Assembly (NCBI GenBank): GCA_030694975.1
Contig: JAUYTU010000015.1
Location: 1 to 64,000, forward strand
Length of the DNA stretch: 64,000 nucleotides
From: Erysipelotrichaceae bacterium
Lineage (GTDB): Bacteria; Bacillota_I; Bacilli_A; Erysipelotrichales; Erysipelotrichaceae
Reading direction: 5' to 3'
The notes beneath the pieces are model-generated. The model was not told where the DNA came from. It was given only the letters and a program-made list of their open reading frames with translations, and did not search any database. Each line of letters starts with the position of its first letter. The first letter of the stretch is position 1. Shown in pieces: positions 34,081-41,803 of this stretch. Made by a program: the position numbers and the translations under genes.

Positions 34081-35349
34081 ATGACGATGATTACCCAAAA
34101 GATAAAGCACATGCGACCCGGCGTGTTTTTGTTCTTCGTTCTGGTTGCCGCAGTAGCTTTGGGCAATGGACTGAGCGATGGAGTATACTCTAATTATTTC
34201 AAAGAAGTGTATCAAGTCACCGCCTTTCAACGGGGATTGATCGAATTTCCACGAGAACTCCCGGGGTTGTTGTGTGCCATCGTCATTGGCGGACTTGGTT
34301 TTCTTGGGGACCTAAAAACGGCCTTTATCGCCCAAATACTTTCAATTATTGGTGTAACCGTGCTGGGATTGTTTACTCCCACATTTGGCGTGATGCTAAT
34401 TTTCTTATTTATCAATTCCATGGGAATGCATATGTTTATGCCCTTACAAGATGCTATTGGCATGTCTTTGGCCGAGCCCAATCAAGTCGGTAAACGTATG
34501 GGACAATTCTTCAGTACGCGCGCCGCATTTAATCTTGTCGCGGCACTGCTGGTATTCTTTGGTTTTCGCTATGGGTTTTTCTCTTTTGCGACATCCGTTA
34601 CGTGGATATTTCTGGTATCGGCGATGGCCTTCGCTTTCGCTGCTATCATTACGCTTGTTATGATCAAGCGAGTCGGACCAACCAAGAAAGTAATGCGTAC
34701 CAACAAGTTGGTCATCCATAAGCAATATCGCTATTTCTATATATTGACGATTTTGCATGGTGTACAAAAGCAGGTTGCCTATGTTTACGGAACCTGGGTC
34801 ATCGTAGATTTATTACTTAAAAAAGCCGATACCTTGGCATTGCTTGCGATCACGGTCGGATTCGTTTCAATTTTCTTCTTAAACCTTATCGGCCATTGGA
34901 TGGATAAATATGGCATCAAGCGCATGATGTACGTGGATGCTCTGACATTCATTGGCGTGTATATTATTTATGGATTTGTGGTGTGGGGTATAACTTCAAA
35001 AGTGCTTCCCTCAACCGGATGGTCGATATGGATCGTTTATCTGCTCTTTGTGCTTGATCGCTTATCCATGCAAATCGGCATGGTCAAATCCATCTACTTA
35101 CGTTCCATCGCATTCAACGAACAGGATGTGGTATCTACGTTATCCATGGGTATCAGTTTAGATCATATGGTCTCAATTGTCGCAGCGATTGCCGGTGGTT
35201 TTGTCTGGTCTGTGTGGGGAAGCCAATGGGTCTTCTTCTTCGCGGCATTTTTCTCCTTAGGAAACTTGTACGTTGCTTATAAAGTTCAACCAGAAAAGGA
35301 AAAAGCGCTTGCGGAAACTATGCGACTTACCAATCAGGATAACCGTTAA
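34081..35349 (+). CDS. MFS transporter, 12 TM
   Basis: 422 residues; start behind AAAGAGGTTCTT. Twelve hydrophobic helices in two bundles; the first loop has NYFKEVYQVTAFQRGLIEFPRELPG and the central loop MIKRVGPTKKVMRTNK is basic, so N- and C-termini are cytoplasmic. Substrate not inferable; the sequence is closer to unclassified efflux members than to sugar symporters. The methyltransferase gene starts 1 nt after its stop. Confidence 0.85.
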   Translation: MTMITQKIKHMRPGVFLFFVLVAAVALGNGLSDGVYSNYFKEVYQVTAFQRGLIEFPRELPGLLCAIVIGGLGFLGDLKTAFIAQILSIIGVTVLGLFTPTFGVMLIFLFINSMGMHMFMPLQDAIGMSLAEPNQVGKRMGQFFSTRAAFNLVAALLVFFGFRYGFFSFATSVTWIFLVSAMAFAFAAIITLVMIKRVGPTKKVMRTNKLVIHKQYRYFYILTILHGVQKQVAYVYGTWVIVDLLLKKADTLALLAITVGFVSIFFLNLIGHWMDKYGIKRMMYVDALTFIGVYIIYGFVVWGITSKVLPSTGWSIWIVYLLFVLDRLSMQIGMVKSIYLRSIAFNEQDVVSTLSMGISLDHMVSIVAAIAGGFVWSVWGSQWVFFFAAFFSLGNLYVAYKVQPEKEKALAETMRLTNQDNR

Positions 35350-35350
35350 T

Positions 35351-36001
35351 ATGAGTACGTTGTGTAAGGTGTGTTCAACTGTGACGCGTGCGATTCATCA
35401 TAGAACCTTTGGGATGTATCATGTCTGCGACTATTGCGGTTTTATTTCGAAGGACAAAAGCGACCATGTATCAACTTCAGCTCAACAGACAATCTATGAT
35501 TCACATAACAATTCCATCGAAGACCCGGTTTATGTGGAGTATTTTAATAATTTTTTAAAGGAAGCAGTTTTACCCTCTAGCACAAATAGCAAGTCCGGAC
35601 TTGATTTTGGCAGTGGACCATCTCCAGTTCTTGCACAAATACTGAGTGATACCTATGGTTATAACATGGATATTTATGATTTGTTCTATTCGCCTCAAAA
35701 AAGTTATTTAAACAAAACGTATGACCTAATAACCGCAACCGAAGTGGTCGAACATCTTGAAAATCCCTTGGATTACTTCACGCTGTTTCGTGAACATCTC
35801 AATGAAAAAGGAATCCTAGCCATCATGACGCATTTTCATAACAACCATGACGAAGATTTTTTGAAATGGCACTATATCCGCGATCGCAGTCACATATCCT
35901 TCTATTGTGAACGCACTTTTGAAGTGATTGCGGAAAAGATGAAGATGAAAGTAGTCTATACCAATCATAAGAAGTTCATAACCTTTGAAAAAGCTATATA
36001 A
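35351..36001 (+). CDS. Class I SAM methyltransferase with N-terminal zinc knuckle
   Basis: 216 residues starting 1 nt after the MFS stop (translational coupling). MSTLCKVCSTVT and HVCDYCGF are two CxxC pairs that should bind one zinc. Residues 77-90 (GLDFGSGPSPVLAQ) are the SAM-binding loop, and TATEVVEHLENP is motif II/III of the Methyltransf_23 type. Substrate unknown. Confidence 0.8.
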   Translation: MSTLCKVCSTVTRAIHHRTFGMYHVCDYCGFISKDKSDHVSTSAQQTIYDSHNNSIEDPVYVEYFNNFLKEAVLPSSTNSKSGLDFGSGPSPVLAQILSDTYGYNMDIYDLFYSPQKSYLNKTYDLITATEVVEHLENPLDYFTLFREHLNEKGILAIMTHFHNNHDEDFLKWHYIRDRSHISFYCERTFEVIAEKMKMKVVYTNHKKFITFEKAI

Positions 36002-36027
36002 TATTTGTATCAAAAAGGGGAGCTACT

Positions 36028-36618
36028 ATGAAACTTGCCGATATTAAAATCAGTGCACCGGCTCATCGGGCATTAGCAAATGAAAACATCACGACCATCG
36101 AACAACTGTCTCAATATACCGAACAACAGCTACTAAAACTTCATGGATTTGGCCCAAAGGCGCTTACTATTCTTAAAGAAAGAGGTATTCATTTTAAGCA
36201 GGAAATGAATGATATTATCAGAGGAGATAAGATAGTGAGAAAAACCATTGAAACCGTTGACGCGTATATTTTACAGTTTGAGCCGGAAGTTCAGAAACTC
36301 CTCAATGAGATCCGAGCTTTTATATTGAAACTCGCGCCTCAAACTCAAGAAGTCATCAGTTATCAAATGCCTACCTACCGATATTATGGTAATCTTGTAC
36401 ACTTTGCGGCACATGCTCATCATATCGGCTTTTATCCCGGTCCCAACGGTATCGAGGGTTTTAAAGATAGATTTTCCGGTCTCAAATATTCTAAAGGAGC
36501 GGTTCAGTTCGATATGGACAAGCCGATACCCTATGAATTGATTGAGGAGATTATCATTTTCCGATTAGCAGAAAACACTCGCAATCAACAAGCAAAATTT
36601 GATAAAAAGAAGAAATAG
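36028..36618 (+). CDS. Helix-hairpin-helix plus DUF1801 protein
   Basis: 196 residues. Residues 1-55 form a domain resembling the RNA-polymerase alpha C-terminal fold: ISAPAHRALANENITTIEQLS, then LLKLHGFGPKALTILKERG with the HhH GFGPKA. Residues 70-190 are a DUF1801 domain with ISYQMPTYRYYGNLVHFAAH and GFYPGPNGIEGF. The HhH suggests DNA contact, but no experiment on this combination is known to me. Ends in a KKKK tail. Confidence 0.8.
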   Translation: MKLADIKISAPAHRALANENITTIEQLSQYTEQQLLKLHGFGPKALTILKERGIHFKQEMNDIIRGDKIVRKTIETVDAYILQFEPEVQKLLNEIRAFILKLAPQTQEVISYQMPTYRYYGNLVHFAAHAHHIGFYPGPNGIEGFKDRFSGLKYSKGAVQFDMDKPIPYELIEEIIIFRLAENTRNQQAKFDKKKK

Positions 36619-36733
36619 TTAACAAACAAGAATCATAACTAACATGTAAAATGAATGTTGTATATTTTTCTTGCGCATATTAAACTATGTTCGGATTAAT
36701 AGGCAGTAAACACTGTCTTAAGGGGAACTAGTA

Positions 36734-37555
36734 ATGATTGTTGTAGATAAGAAAGATTTCGACTATTTGAAGGTCGCAAAAAGAATGACTATTCTTGCGA
36801 TGCTTATTTCCGCAGTTCTTTGTATTGGCGGCATATTTTTTAGAGTATACAACGACAATCCGATGATTACAGCCATATGGCAAGGCAATGACATTATTAC
36901 ACTGTTTGTGGCGATTCCGATGTTGATGGTAACCTTATTAAAAATGAAATCAACCGCTCAAACGGATACTATAGCAATGCTGATTTGGTTCGGTGGGTTG
37001 TGGTACTTAATTTATAACTATGTGTTCTATGTGTATGGTGCTTATTTTAACATCTTCTTTCTGGGATATGTTGCGGTGGTCATCTTATCGACTACAGCAC
37101 TATTCTTCGGTTTGATTTCTGCTTCATCACGTATCAGCCGATTTGAAAATATCCAGTATTCATTTAAATCCATCAGTAATTTCATGATTGGGTTTGCGTC
37201 ATTATTAGGATTGATGTGGGTATTATTAGCCGCATCGTACTTGTTTACACAAGTGGTTCCTACCGCAATTACCCAAACCGGGCATCCGACAGGAGTTGTA
37301 TTTGCGACGGATTTGATTTTCTTGGTATTCCCACTGTTTTTGACCGCTTGGTTTCTTCGAAAAGGGAATAAATGGGCAATATTGGCTACACCGATCATTA
37401 TGGTTAAGTGTTGCCTTTATCCTTTGGTATTTATGGCCGCCGGACTGCTTGCCTATCTTAAAACCGGCGCTTATGATGTATTAACACCGATCTATTTGTT
37501 GTTGGGACTGGGCTGTGCCTGGGTATTGCGAACCATGATCCTTCGCTTGAAATGA
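36734..37555 (+). CDS. Polytopic membrane protein, hypothetical
   Basis: 273 residues, about eight TM helices, behind AAGGGGAACTAGTA. Loops are short; a conserved-looking GHPTGVVFATDL lies between the fifth and sixth helices. I do not recognise the family. Single-gene unit with its own terminator. Confidence 0.65.
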   Translation: MIVVDKKDFDYLKVAKRMTILAMLISAVLCIGGIFFRVYNDNPMITAIWQGNDIITLFVAIPMLMVTLLKMKSTAQTDTIAMLIWFGGLWYLIYNYVFYVYGAYFNIFFLGYVAVVILSTTALFFGLISASSRISRFENIQYSFKSISNFMIGFASLLGLMWVLLAASYLFTQVVPTAITQTGHPTGVVFATDLIFLVFPLFLTAWFLRKGNKWAILATPIIMVKCCLYPLVFMAAGLLAYLKTGAYDVLTPIYLLLGLGCAWVLRTMILRLK

Positions 37556-37563
37556 CGATTACC

Positions 37564-37601
37564 AAAAAGAAATCTCTAGAAATCGCAAGATTTCTTTTTT
37601 T
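37564..37601 (+). terminator. Rho-independent terminator
   Basis: AAAAAGAAATCT pairs perfectly with AGATTTCTTTTT around a 12-nt loop and runs into T residues, 8 nt after the stop of the preceding membrane protein gene. Confidence 0.85.
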
Positions 37602-37655
37602 ATCTTGAATCCTGATCGATATTTTGTTAATGTATGAACAATTGTGAGGACATCC

Positions 37656-38348
37656 ATGAGACTCAAAGCACTGAAAGCCGCATTCCCATTAACCTTACCG
37701 GTACTCACCGGTTATTTGTTTTTGGGCATCGCCTACGGATTGTTGATGAGCAATCAGGGATTCTCCATTATCTGGACAATATTGATCAGTTCGGCTGTAT
37801 TTGCCGGGGCACTCCAATTTGCTTCCATAACTTTACTCACATCCGCCTTCAATCCGATTGCTGCGCTGTTGTTAGCCCTTTTAGTGAATATCCGCCATAT
37901 TTTTTACGGAATCGCCTTATTAGGGAAGTATCGAAAACTTGGGATTAAAAAGAATTTTATGATTTTCTCACTAGCCGACGAAGCTTTTTCAATCAACGTT
38001 GCATCACAACCACCACCGGACATTGATGCCGGATGGTATTACTTCTTCGTTAATCTATTGTGTTACAGTTACTGGCAGTTGGCATGCTTCAGCGGACATT
38101 TACTCGGAACTTGGCTGCCCGATGATATCATCGGTCTGGACTTTGTTTTAACAGCGCTATTCTTTGTACTGTTTTTAAACCAATGGAAAAAGAAAGAGAA
38201 TCGCAAAAACCTTTTAATCGGTGTGTTTGCGACGGCTATTTCATTAGTCCTTGTCAGTCGAGCACAGTTTTTGCTCGTGGCCATGATTTTGATCGTCGTT
38301 TTGATCTTTATTCTCGATCCGAACAAAGGAGAATCTCATGAACAATAA
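37656..38348 (+). CDS. azlC: AzlC-type branched-chain amino acid exporter, large subunit
   Basis: 230 residues. ATG 37656 is 6 nt after GAGG; a GTG at 37644 overlaps the ribosome site. KAAFPLTLPVLTGYLFLGIAYGLLM, then SAVFAGALQFASITLL and NIRHIFYGIAL are AzlC hallmarks. About seven TM helices. AzlC with AzlD exports branched-chain amino acids in Bacillus; the same is inferred here. azlD overlaps its stop by 11 nt. Confidence 0.92.
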   Translation: MRLKALKAAFPLTLPVLTGYLFLGIAYGLLMSNQGFSIIWTILISSAVFAGALQFASITLLTSAFNPIAALLLALLVNIRHIFYGIALLGKYRKLGIKKNFMIFSLADEAFSINVASQPPPDIDAGWYYFFVNLLCYSYWQLACFSGHLLGTWLPDDIIGLDFVLTALFFVLFLNQWKKKENRKNLLIGVFATAISLVLVSRAQFLLVAMILIVVLIFILDPNKGESHEQ

Positions 38349-38664
38349 TCAAATGCTCATCACTGTGGCAATGTTGGTTGTGGGAACGGTATTCACACGA
38401 TTTGTGCCTTTTATTGCATTTCCTGAACATAAACCCATACCTAAAGTCATTACGTACTTGGGTCAGCGCTTACCTTATGCAACCATGGGCATGTTGGTGG
38501 TTTATGCTCTGAAAGACACTCAACTGACCGAATCTCCGTATGGAATGTTTGAACTGTTGGCGTTGGTTGTCATCGCAATTGTTCATCATATTAAAAACAA
38601 CACATTGCTCAGCATCTCGGCGGGGGTCATTGTCTATCTGATTCTTGTCAATGGCTGGATTTAG
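38338..38664 (+). CDS. azlD: AzlD-type branched-chain amino acid exporter, small subunit
   Basis: 108 residues, ATG 38338 inside the end of azlC with AAAGGAGAATCTC before it. MLVVGTVFTRFVPFIAF and YLGQRLPYATMGMLVVYALKD are AzlD motifs. Three to four TM helices. Partner of AzlC. Confidence 0.92.
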   Translation: MNNNQMLITVAMLVVGTVFTRFVPFIAFPEHKPIPKVITYLGQRLPYATMGMLVVYALKDTQLTESPYGMFELLALVVIAIVHHIKNNTLLSISAGVIVYLILVNGWI

Positions 38665-38671
38665 GAGGATT

Positions 38672-39280
38672 ATGAAAATCATCGATAAACATACCGGACT
38701 GTTTGATCGTATCGCAAAAGTCTATGGTTGGTTTTTTCATCGCCAACAAAAAGGGTATGAGTTCGCGTTAAAAAAACTAAGTGAAGCTGAGGAGCTTTCA
38801 TCGGTTACCCGCGTCCTCGACATCGGTTGCGGGACCGGTGCTCTATGTTCCGTATTTGCGAAAAGCGGATATCAAACTTTTGGTGTTGATAGTTCACATA
38901 AGATGCTAGAGCAGGCAAAATCGAAGACAAAAGGATTGAACATTGATTTTCAATGGGCATCCATCGTCAATGACTTACCCTTTGAAAATGATTCCATGGA
39001 TCTGGTCAGTGCTTCGTTTGTGGCACATGGCTTACCCAAAGAATTACGCATGAAAATGTTAAATGATATGAATCGTATCAGTAATCATTTTGTCATTTTA
39101 ATTGAATTTAATCAAAATCGTCGTTGGTATATTGATATGGTTGAGTGGGCAGAACATGGTGATTATTTTAATTTCATAAAGACCATAGATATAGAATTGA
39201 GCACCATATTCACATCGGTAAAAAAAGTTCAGATCAATGATACATCTTCCATCTATGTTTGTAAAAAGGACCGTCATTAA
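38672..39280 (+). CDS. Class I SAM-dependent methyltransferase
   Basis: 202 residues from ATG 38672 behind TTAGGAGGATT, 7 nt after azlD. RVLDIGCGTGALCSVFAKSG is motif I; DSSHKMLEQAK gives the ribose-binding acidic residue; NDLPFENDSMDLVSASFV is motif II of the Methyltransf_11 type. A small-molecule target is likely; which one is unknown. Confidence 0.85.
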   Translation: MKIIDKHTGLFDRIAKVYGWFFHRQQKGYEFALKKLSEAEELSSVTRVLDIGCGTGALCSVFAKSGYQTFGVDSSHKMLEQAKSKTKGLNIDFQWASIVNDLPFENDSMDLVSASFVAHGLPKELRMKMLNDMNRISNHFVILIEFNQNRRWYIDMVEWAEHGDYFNFIKTIDIELSTIFTSVKKVQINDTSSIYVCKKDRH

Positions 39281-39289
39281 CGGTCCTTT
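39266..39289. terminator. Bidirectional terminator overlapping a stop codon
   Basis: AAAGGACCGT-CATTA-ACGGTCCTTT; the methyltransferase stop lies in the loop region. The A-run on the left gives a good T-run on the minus strand, so it also ends the ZIP transporter transcript. Confidence 0.8.
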
Positions 39290-39313
39290 GATTATGATAA
39301 ACTATGTCCACGG

Positions 39314-40117
39314 TCAGATAAACAATAATAAACTCAAAGCCATTACGGCCATTCCTGCCATCATCCCGAAAATTGAAAGATGATGTTCACCATAGCGCTG
39401 AGCGGAAGGCAATAGTTCATCCAGAGATATGAAGACCATGATTCCGGCAACCGAAGCAAACAAGATCCCAAAGATCGTGTCATTCATAAACGGCATTAAA
39501 ATCAAATAGCCCACCAAAGCACCAACGGGCTCAGAAAGTCCGGAAAGAAATGAGTACAGAAAGGCTTTTCGCTTGCTGCCCGTCGCATAGTAAATCGGTA
39601 CAGAAACCGCAATGCCCTCCGGAATATTATGAATAGCGATGGCCACGGCAACGGGAATCGCAATTTTTGGATCTTGTAAAGCAGAGACAAAGGTCGCTAA
39701 ACCTTCGGGAAAGTTATGAATACCCACAGCCAGTGCCGTAAACATTCCCATACGCATCAGGCTGTCTTTGTCAGGCTCTTTTTTTAAATCTTCAACGCCT
39801 CGAATGACATGGGGATTCTCTGCGGAAGGAATAAATTTATCAATGATAGCGATTAAAAGCATTCCTCCGAAAAACGACAGTACATTCACCCAGGATCCCA
39901 AGCGCACACCCAATGTCCCGATTAAAGACGCTTGTGCTTTAAAAAAGATTTCAACCATGGATACATAAATCATAACACCCGCTGAAAATCCCAAGCTTAT
40001 CGAAAGAAACTTGGTATTGGTTCGCTTTGCGAAAAAGGCAATGGCACTGCCAATCCCGGTGCTTAACCCCGCAAACAACGTTAATAAAAATGCAAATGCA
40101 ACTCTTTCAAAGTCCAT
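39314..40117 (-). CDS. zupT: ZIP family metal transporter (ZupT-like)
   Basis: 267 residues, eight TM helices. [14 protein letters not shown] and [12 protein letters not shown] are the paired metal-binding motifs of helices IV and V in ZIP proteins; [15 protein letters not shown] is the earlier conserved helix. Imports zinc or related divalent ions in this family. It is transcribed away from hutH; its promoter carries an inverted repeat that may be a metal-responsive operator. Confidence 0.9.
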   Translation of the reverse strand: MDFERVAFAFLLTLFAGLSTGIGSAIAFFAKRTNTKFLSISLGFSAGVMIYVSMVEIFFKAQASLIGTLGVRLGSWVNVLSFFGGMLLIAIIDKFIPSAENPHVIRGVEDLKKEPDKDSLMRMGMFTALAVGIHNFPEGLATFVSALQDPKIAIPVAVAIAIHNIPEGIAVSVPIYYATGSKRKAFLYSFLSGLSEPVGALVGYLILMPFMNDTIFGILFASVAGIMVFISLDELLPSAQRYGEHHLSIFGMMAGMAVMALSLLLFI

Positions 40118-40145
40118 AATTCTCTACCCCTTCAAACTTAAGTAC

Positions 40146-40173
40146 ATTATACACGATTGATTGAACTTTTCAA
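40146..40173 (-). promoter_or_regulatory. zupT promoter (minus strand)
   Basis: On the minus strand TTGAAA (40168-40173), 16-bp spacer, TATAAT (40146-40151). It is about 30 nt before the zupT start. Confidence 0.55.
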
Positions 40174-40178
40174 TCGAT
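40156..40178. promoter_or_regulatory. Inverted repeat over the zupT promoter
   Basis: ATTGATTGAA-CTT-TTCAATCGAT, ten base pairs with one G-T type mismatch. It covers the -35 and most of the spacer of the zupT promoter, the position of a repressor site. Confidence 0.5.
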
Positions 40179-40210
40179 GTAAATCGATGATGAAAGCTCC
40201 TGTTTTTCAT

Positions 40211-40240
40211 TTGGGAGAGACGGGTATCTTTTGTTATAAT
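40211..40240 (+). promoter_or_regulatory. hut operon promoter
   Basis: TTGGGA (40211-40216), 18-bp spacer, TATAAT (40235-40240) with an extended TGT before it, 29 nt ahead of the hutH ATG. No HutR/HutP-type site or antiterminator hairpin could be identified in the short leader. Confidence 0.6.
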
Positions 40241-40268
40241 AGAATTAAGAGAACAACAGAGGTTTATA

Positions 40269-41795
40269 ATGGAACAAATAAATATCAATGGCCGCCATCT
40301 GACACTTGAACAGGTCATCGCGGTTTCGCGCCATCAAGCAAATGTCATCATTGACCCAAGCACACATGAAGGTATTCAAAAGTCGCGTGACTACGTAGAA
40401 CGCCTCGTCAAAGAACGTAAAGTCGTCTACGGTATTACCACCGGCTTTGGCAAGTTCAGTAATATTGTCATATCCGACGATCAACTCGAAGAGCTTCAAG
40501 TCAATCTGATCCGCTCTCACGCATGTGGGGTAGGGAATCATTTGCCGGAAGATGTCGTTTTGGCGACCATGCTATTACGAATCAATGCACTGGTCAAAGG
40601 ACTGTCAGGAATCCGACTTTCCGTCTTACAGCTGATGGCCGATTGCATCAATCATAAAATTATTCCGTTGATTCCGGAAAAAGGATCCCTGGGTTCAAGT
40701 GGCGATTTAGCCCCTTTATCTCACATGGTACTGACCTTACTGGGTGAAGGTGAATGTATGTATCAAGGAAAGAAGATGATCTCGGATGAAGCCCTGCGAT
40801 TATGTGGTTTAACACCGATAACACTTCAAGCCAAAGAAGGACTGGCTTTAATTAACGGTACCCAAGTCCTCACAGCCATTGGGGCATTGGCATGTTATGA
40901 TGCCATCCAACTGCTTAAAATGGCGGATATCAGCTCTGCCATGACCTTTGAGGCATTACGTGGTGTATTTGATGTCTTTGACCCCAAAGTACATATCGCC
41001 CGCAATCAACATGGTCAAATGTTAGCGGCCTGCAATTTTCTTCGCATCCTTGAAGGAAGCAAACTGATGACCAAACAAGGTGAACTTAAACTCCAAGACT
41101 CTTACTCACTGCGCTGTTTACCACAGATTCACGGAGCGTCCAAAGACGCGGTAAATTATGTTCTTGATAAGATCAATAAAGAGATGAATGCTGTGACGGA
41201 TAATCCCCTAATATTCGCAGATGATGACCAAGTTATCTCCTGTGGTAATTTTCATGGACAACCGATGGCCTTGGCCTTTGATTTTCTAGGCATAGCCATG
41301 GCCGAAATCGCCAATTCATCCGAACGAAGGATTGAACGATTGGTCAATCCCAGCTTAAGTGAACTTCCTGCTTTTCTGACAAGGTATGGTGGTGTCAATT
41401 CCGGATTTATGATCATGCAATATACCGCCGCAGCACTGGTATCTGAGAATAAGATTCTCGCTCATCCGGCATCGGTCGATTCCATCCCTTCTTCCGGAAA
41501 TCAGGAAGACCACGTTTCCATGGGAACTATCGCTGCTCGAAAAGCGTATGAAATCGTCAAAAATGCCAGACACGTGATTGCAATCGAGTGGTTATGTGCG
41601 GCGCAGGGCGTAGACTTTGGCCATCCCGAACATTTAGGCATGGGCACAAAGATTGCTTATGACATTTTGCGCAATCATGTCAGTTACCTCGACACCGATC
41701 GAACGATGTATCCGGATATCGAAAAAGCTGTTTCGTTGATTATTGAAGGTGAAGTCATCCGAAAGGTTGAGGATGCCTGTGGCATCCTGGATTAG
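40269..41795 (+). CDS. hutH: Histidine ammonia-lyase
   Basis: 508 residues, the usual HAL length; ATG 40269 after AGAGGTTTATA. First step of histidine degradation, L-histidine to trans-urocanate plus ammonia. VYGITTGFGKFSN carries the catalytic Tyr53-type loop; GSLGSSGDLAPLSHM at 139-153 is the MIO cofactor region, where residues 143-145 read Ser-Ser-Gly rather than the usual Ala-Ser-Gly. NGTQVLTAIG, YSLRCLPQIHGA and SIPSSGNQEDHVSMG are also present. First gene of a five-gene operon. Confidence 0.95.
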   Translation: MEQININGRHLTLEQVIAVSRHQANVIIDPSTHEGIQKSRDYVERLVKERKVVYGITTGFGKFSNIVISDDQLEELQVNLIRSHACGVGNHLPEDVVLATMLLRINALVKGLSGIRLSVLQLMADCINHKIIPLIPEKGSLGSSGDLAPLSHMVLTLLGEGECMYQGKKMISDEALRLCGLTPITLQAKEGLALINGTQVLTAIGALACYDAIQLLKMADISSAMTFEALRGVFDVFDPKVHIARNQHGQMLAACNFLRILEGSKLMTKQGELKLQDSYSLRCLPQIHGASKDAVNYVLDKINKEMNAVTDNPLIFADDDQVISCGNFHGQPMALAFDFLGIAMAEIANSSERRIERLVNPSLSELPAFLTRYGGVNSGFMIMQYTAAALVSENKILAHPASVDSIPSSGNQEDHVSMGTIAARKAYEIVKNARHVIAIEWLCAAQGVDFGHPEHLGMGTKIAYDILRNHVSYLDTDRTMYPDIEKAVSLIIEGEVIRKVEDACGILD

Positions 41796-41803
41796 GAGGA
41801 ATT

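Noticed and set aside
37634-37948. Overlapping 104-codon plus-strand frame at the start of azlC
   Set aside because: azlC in the other frame matches its family from end to end; this frame has no family pattern and its start lacks a ribosome site.
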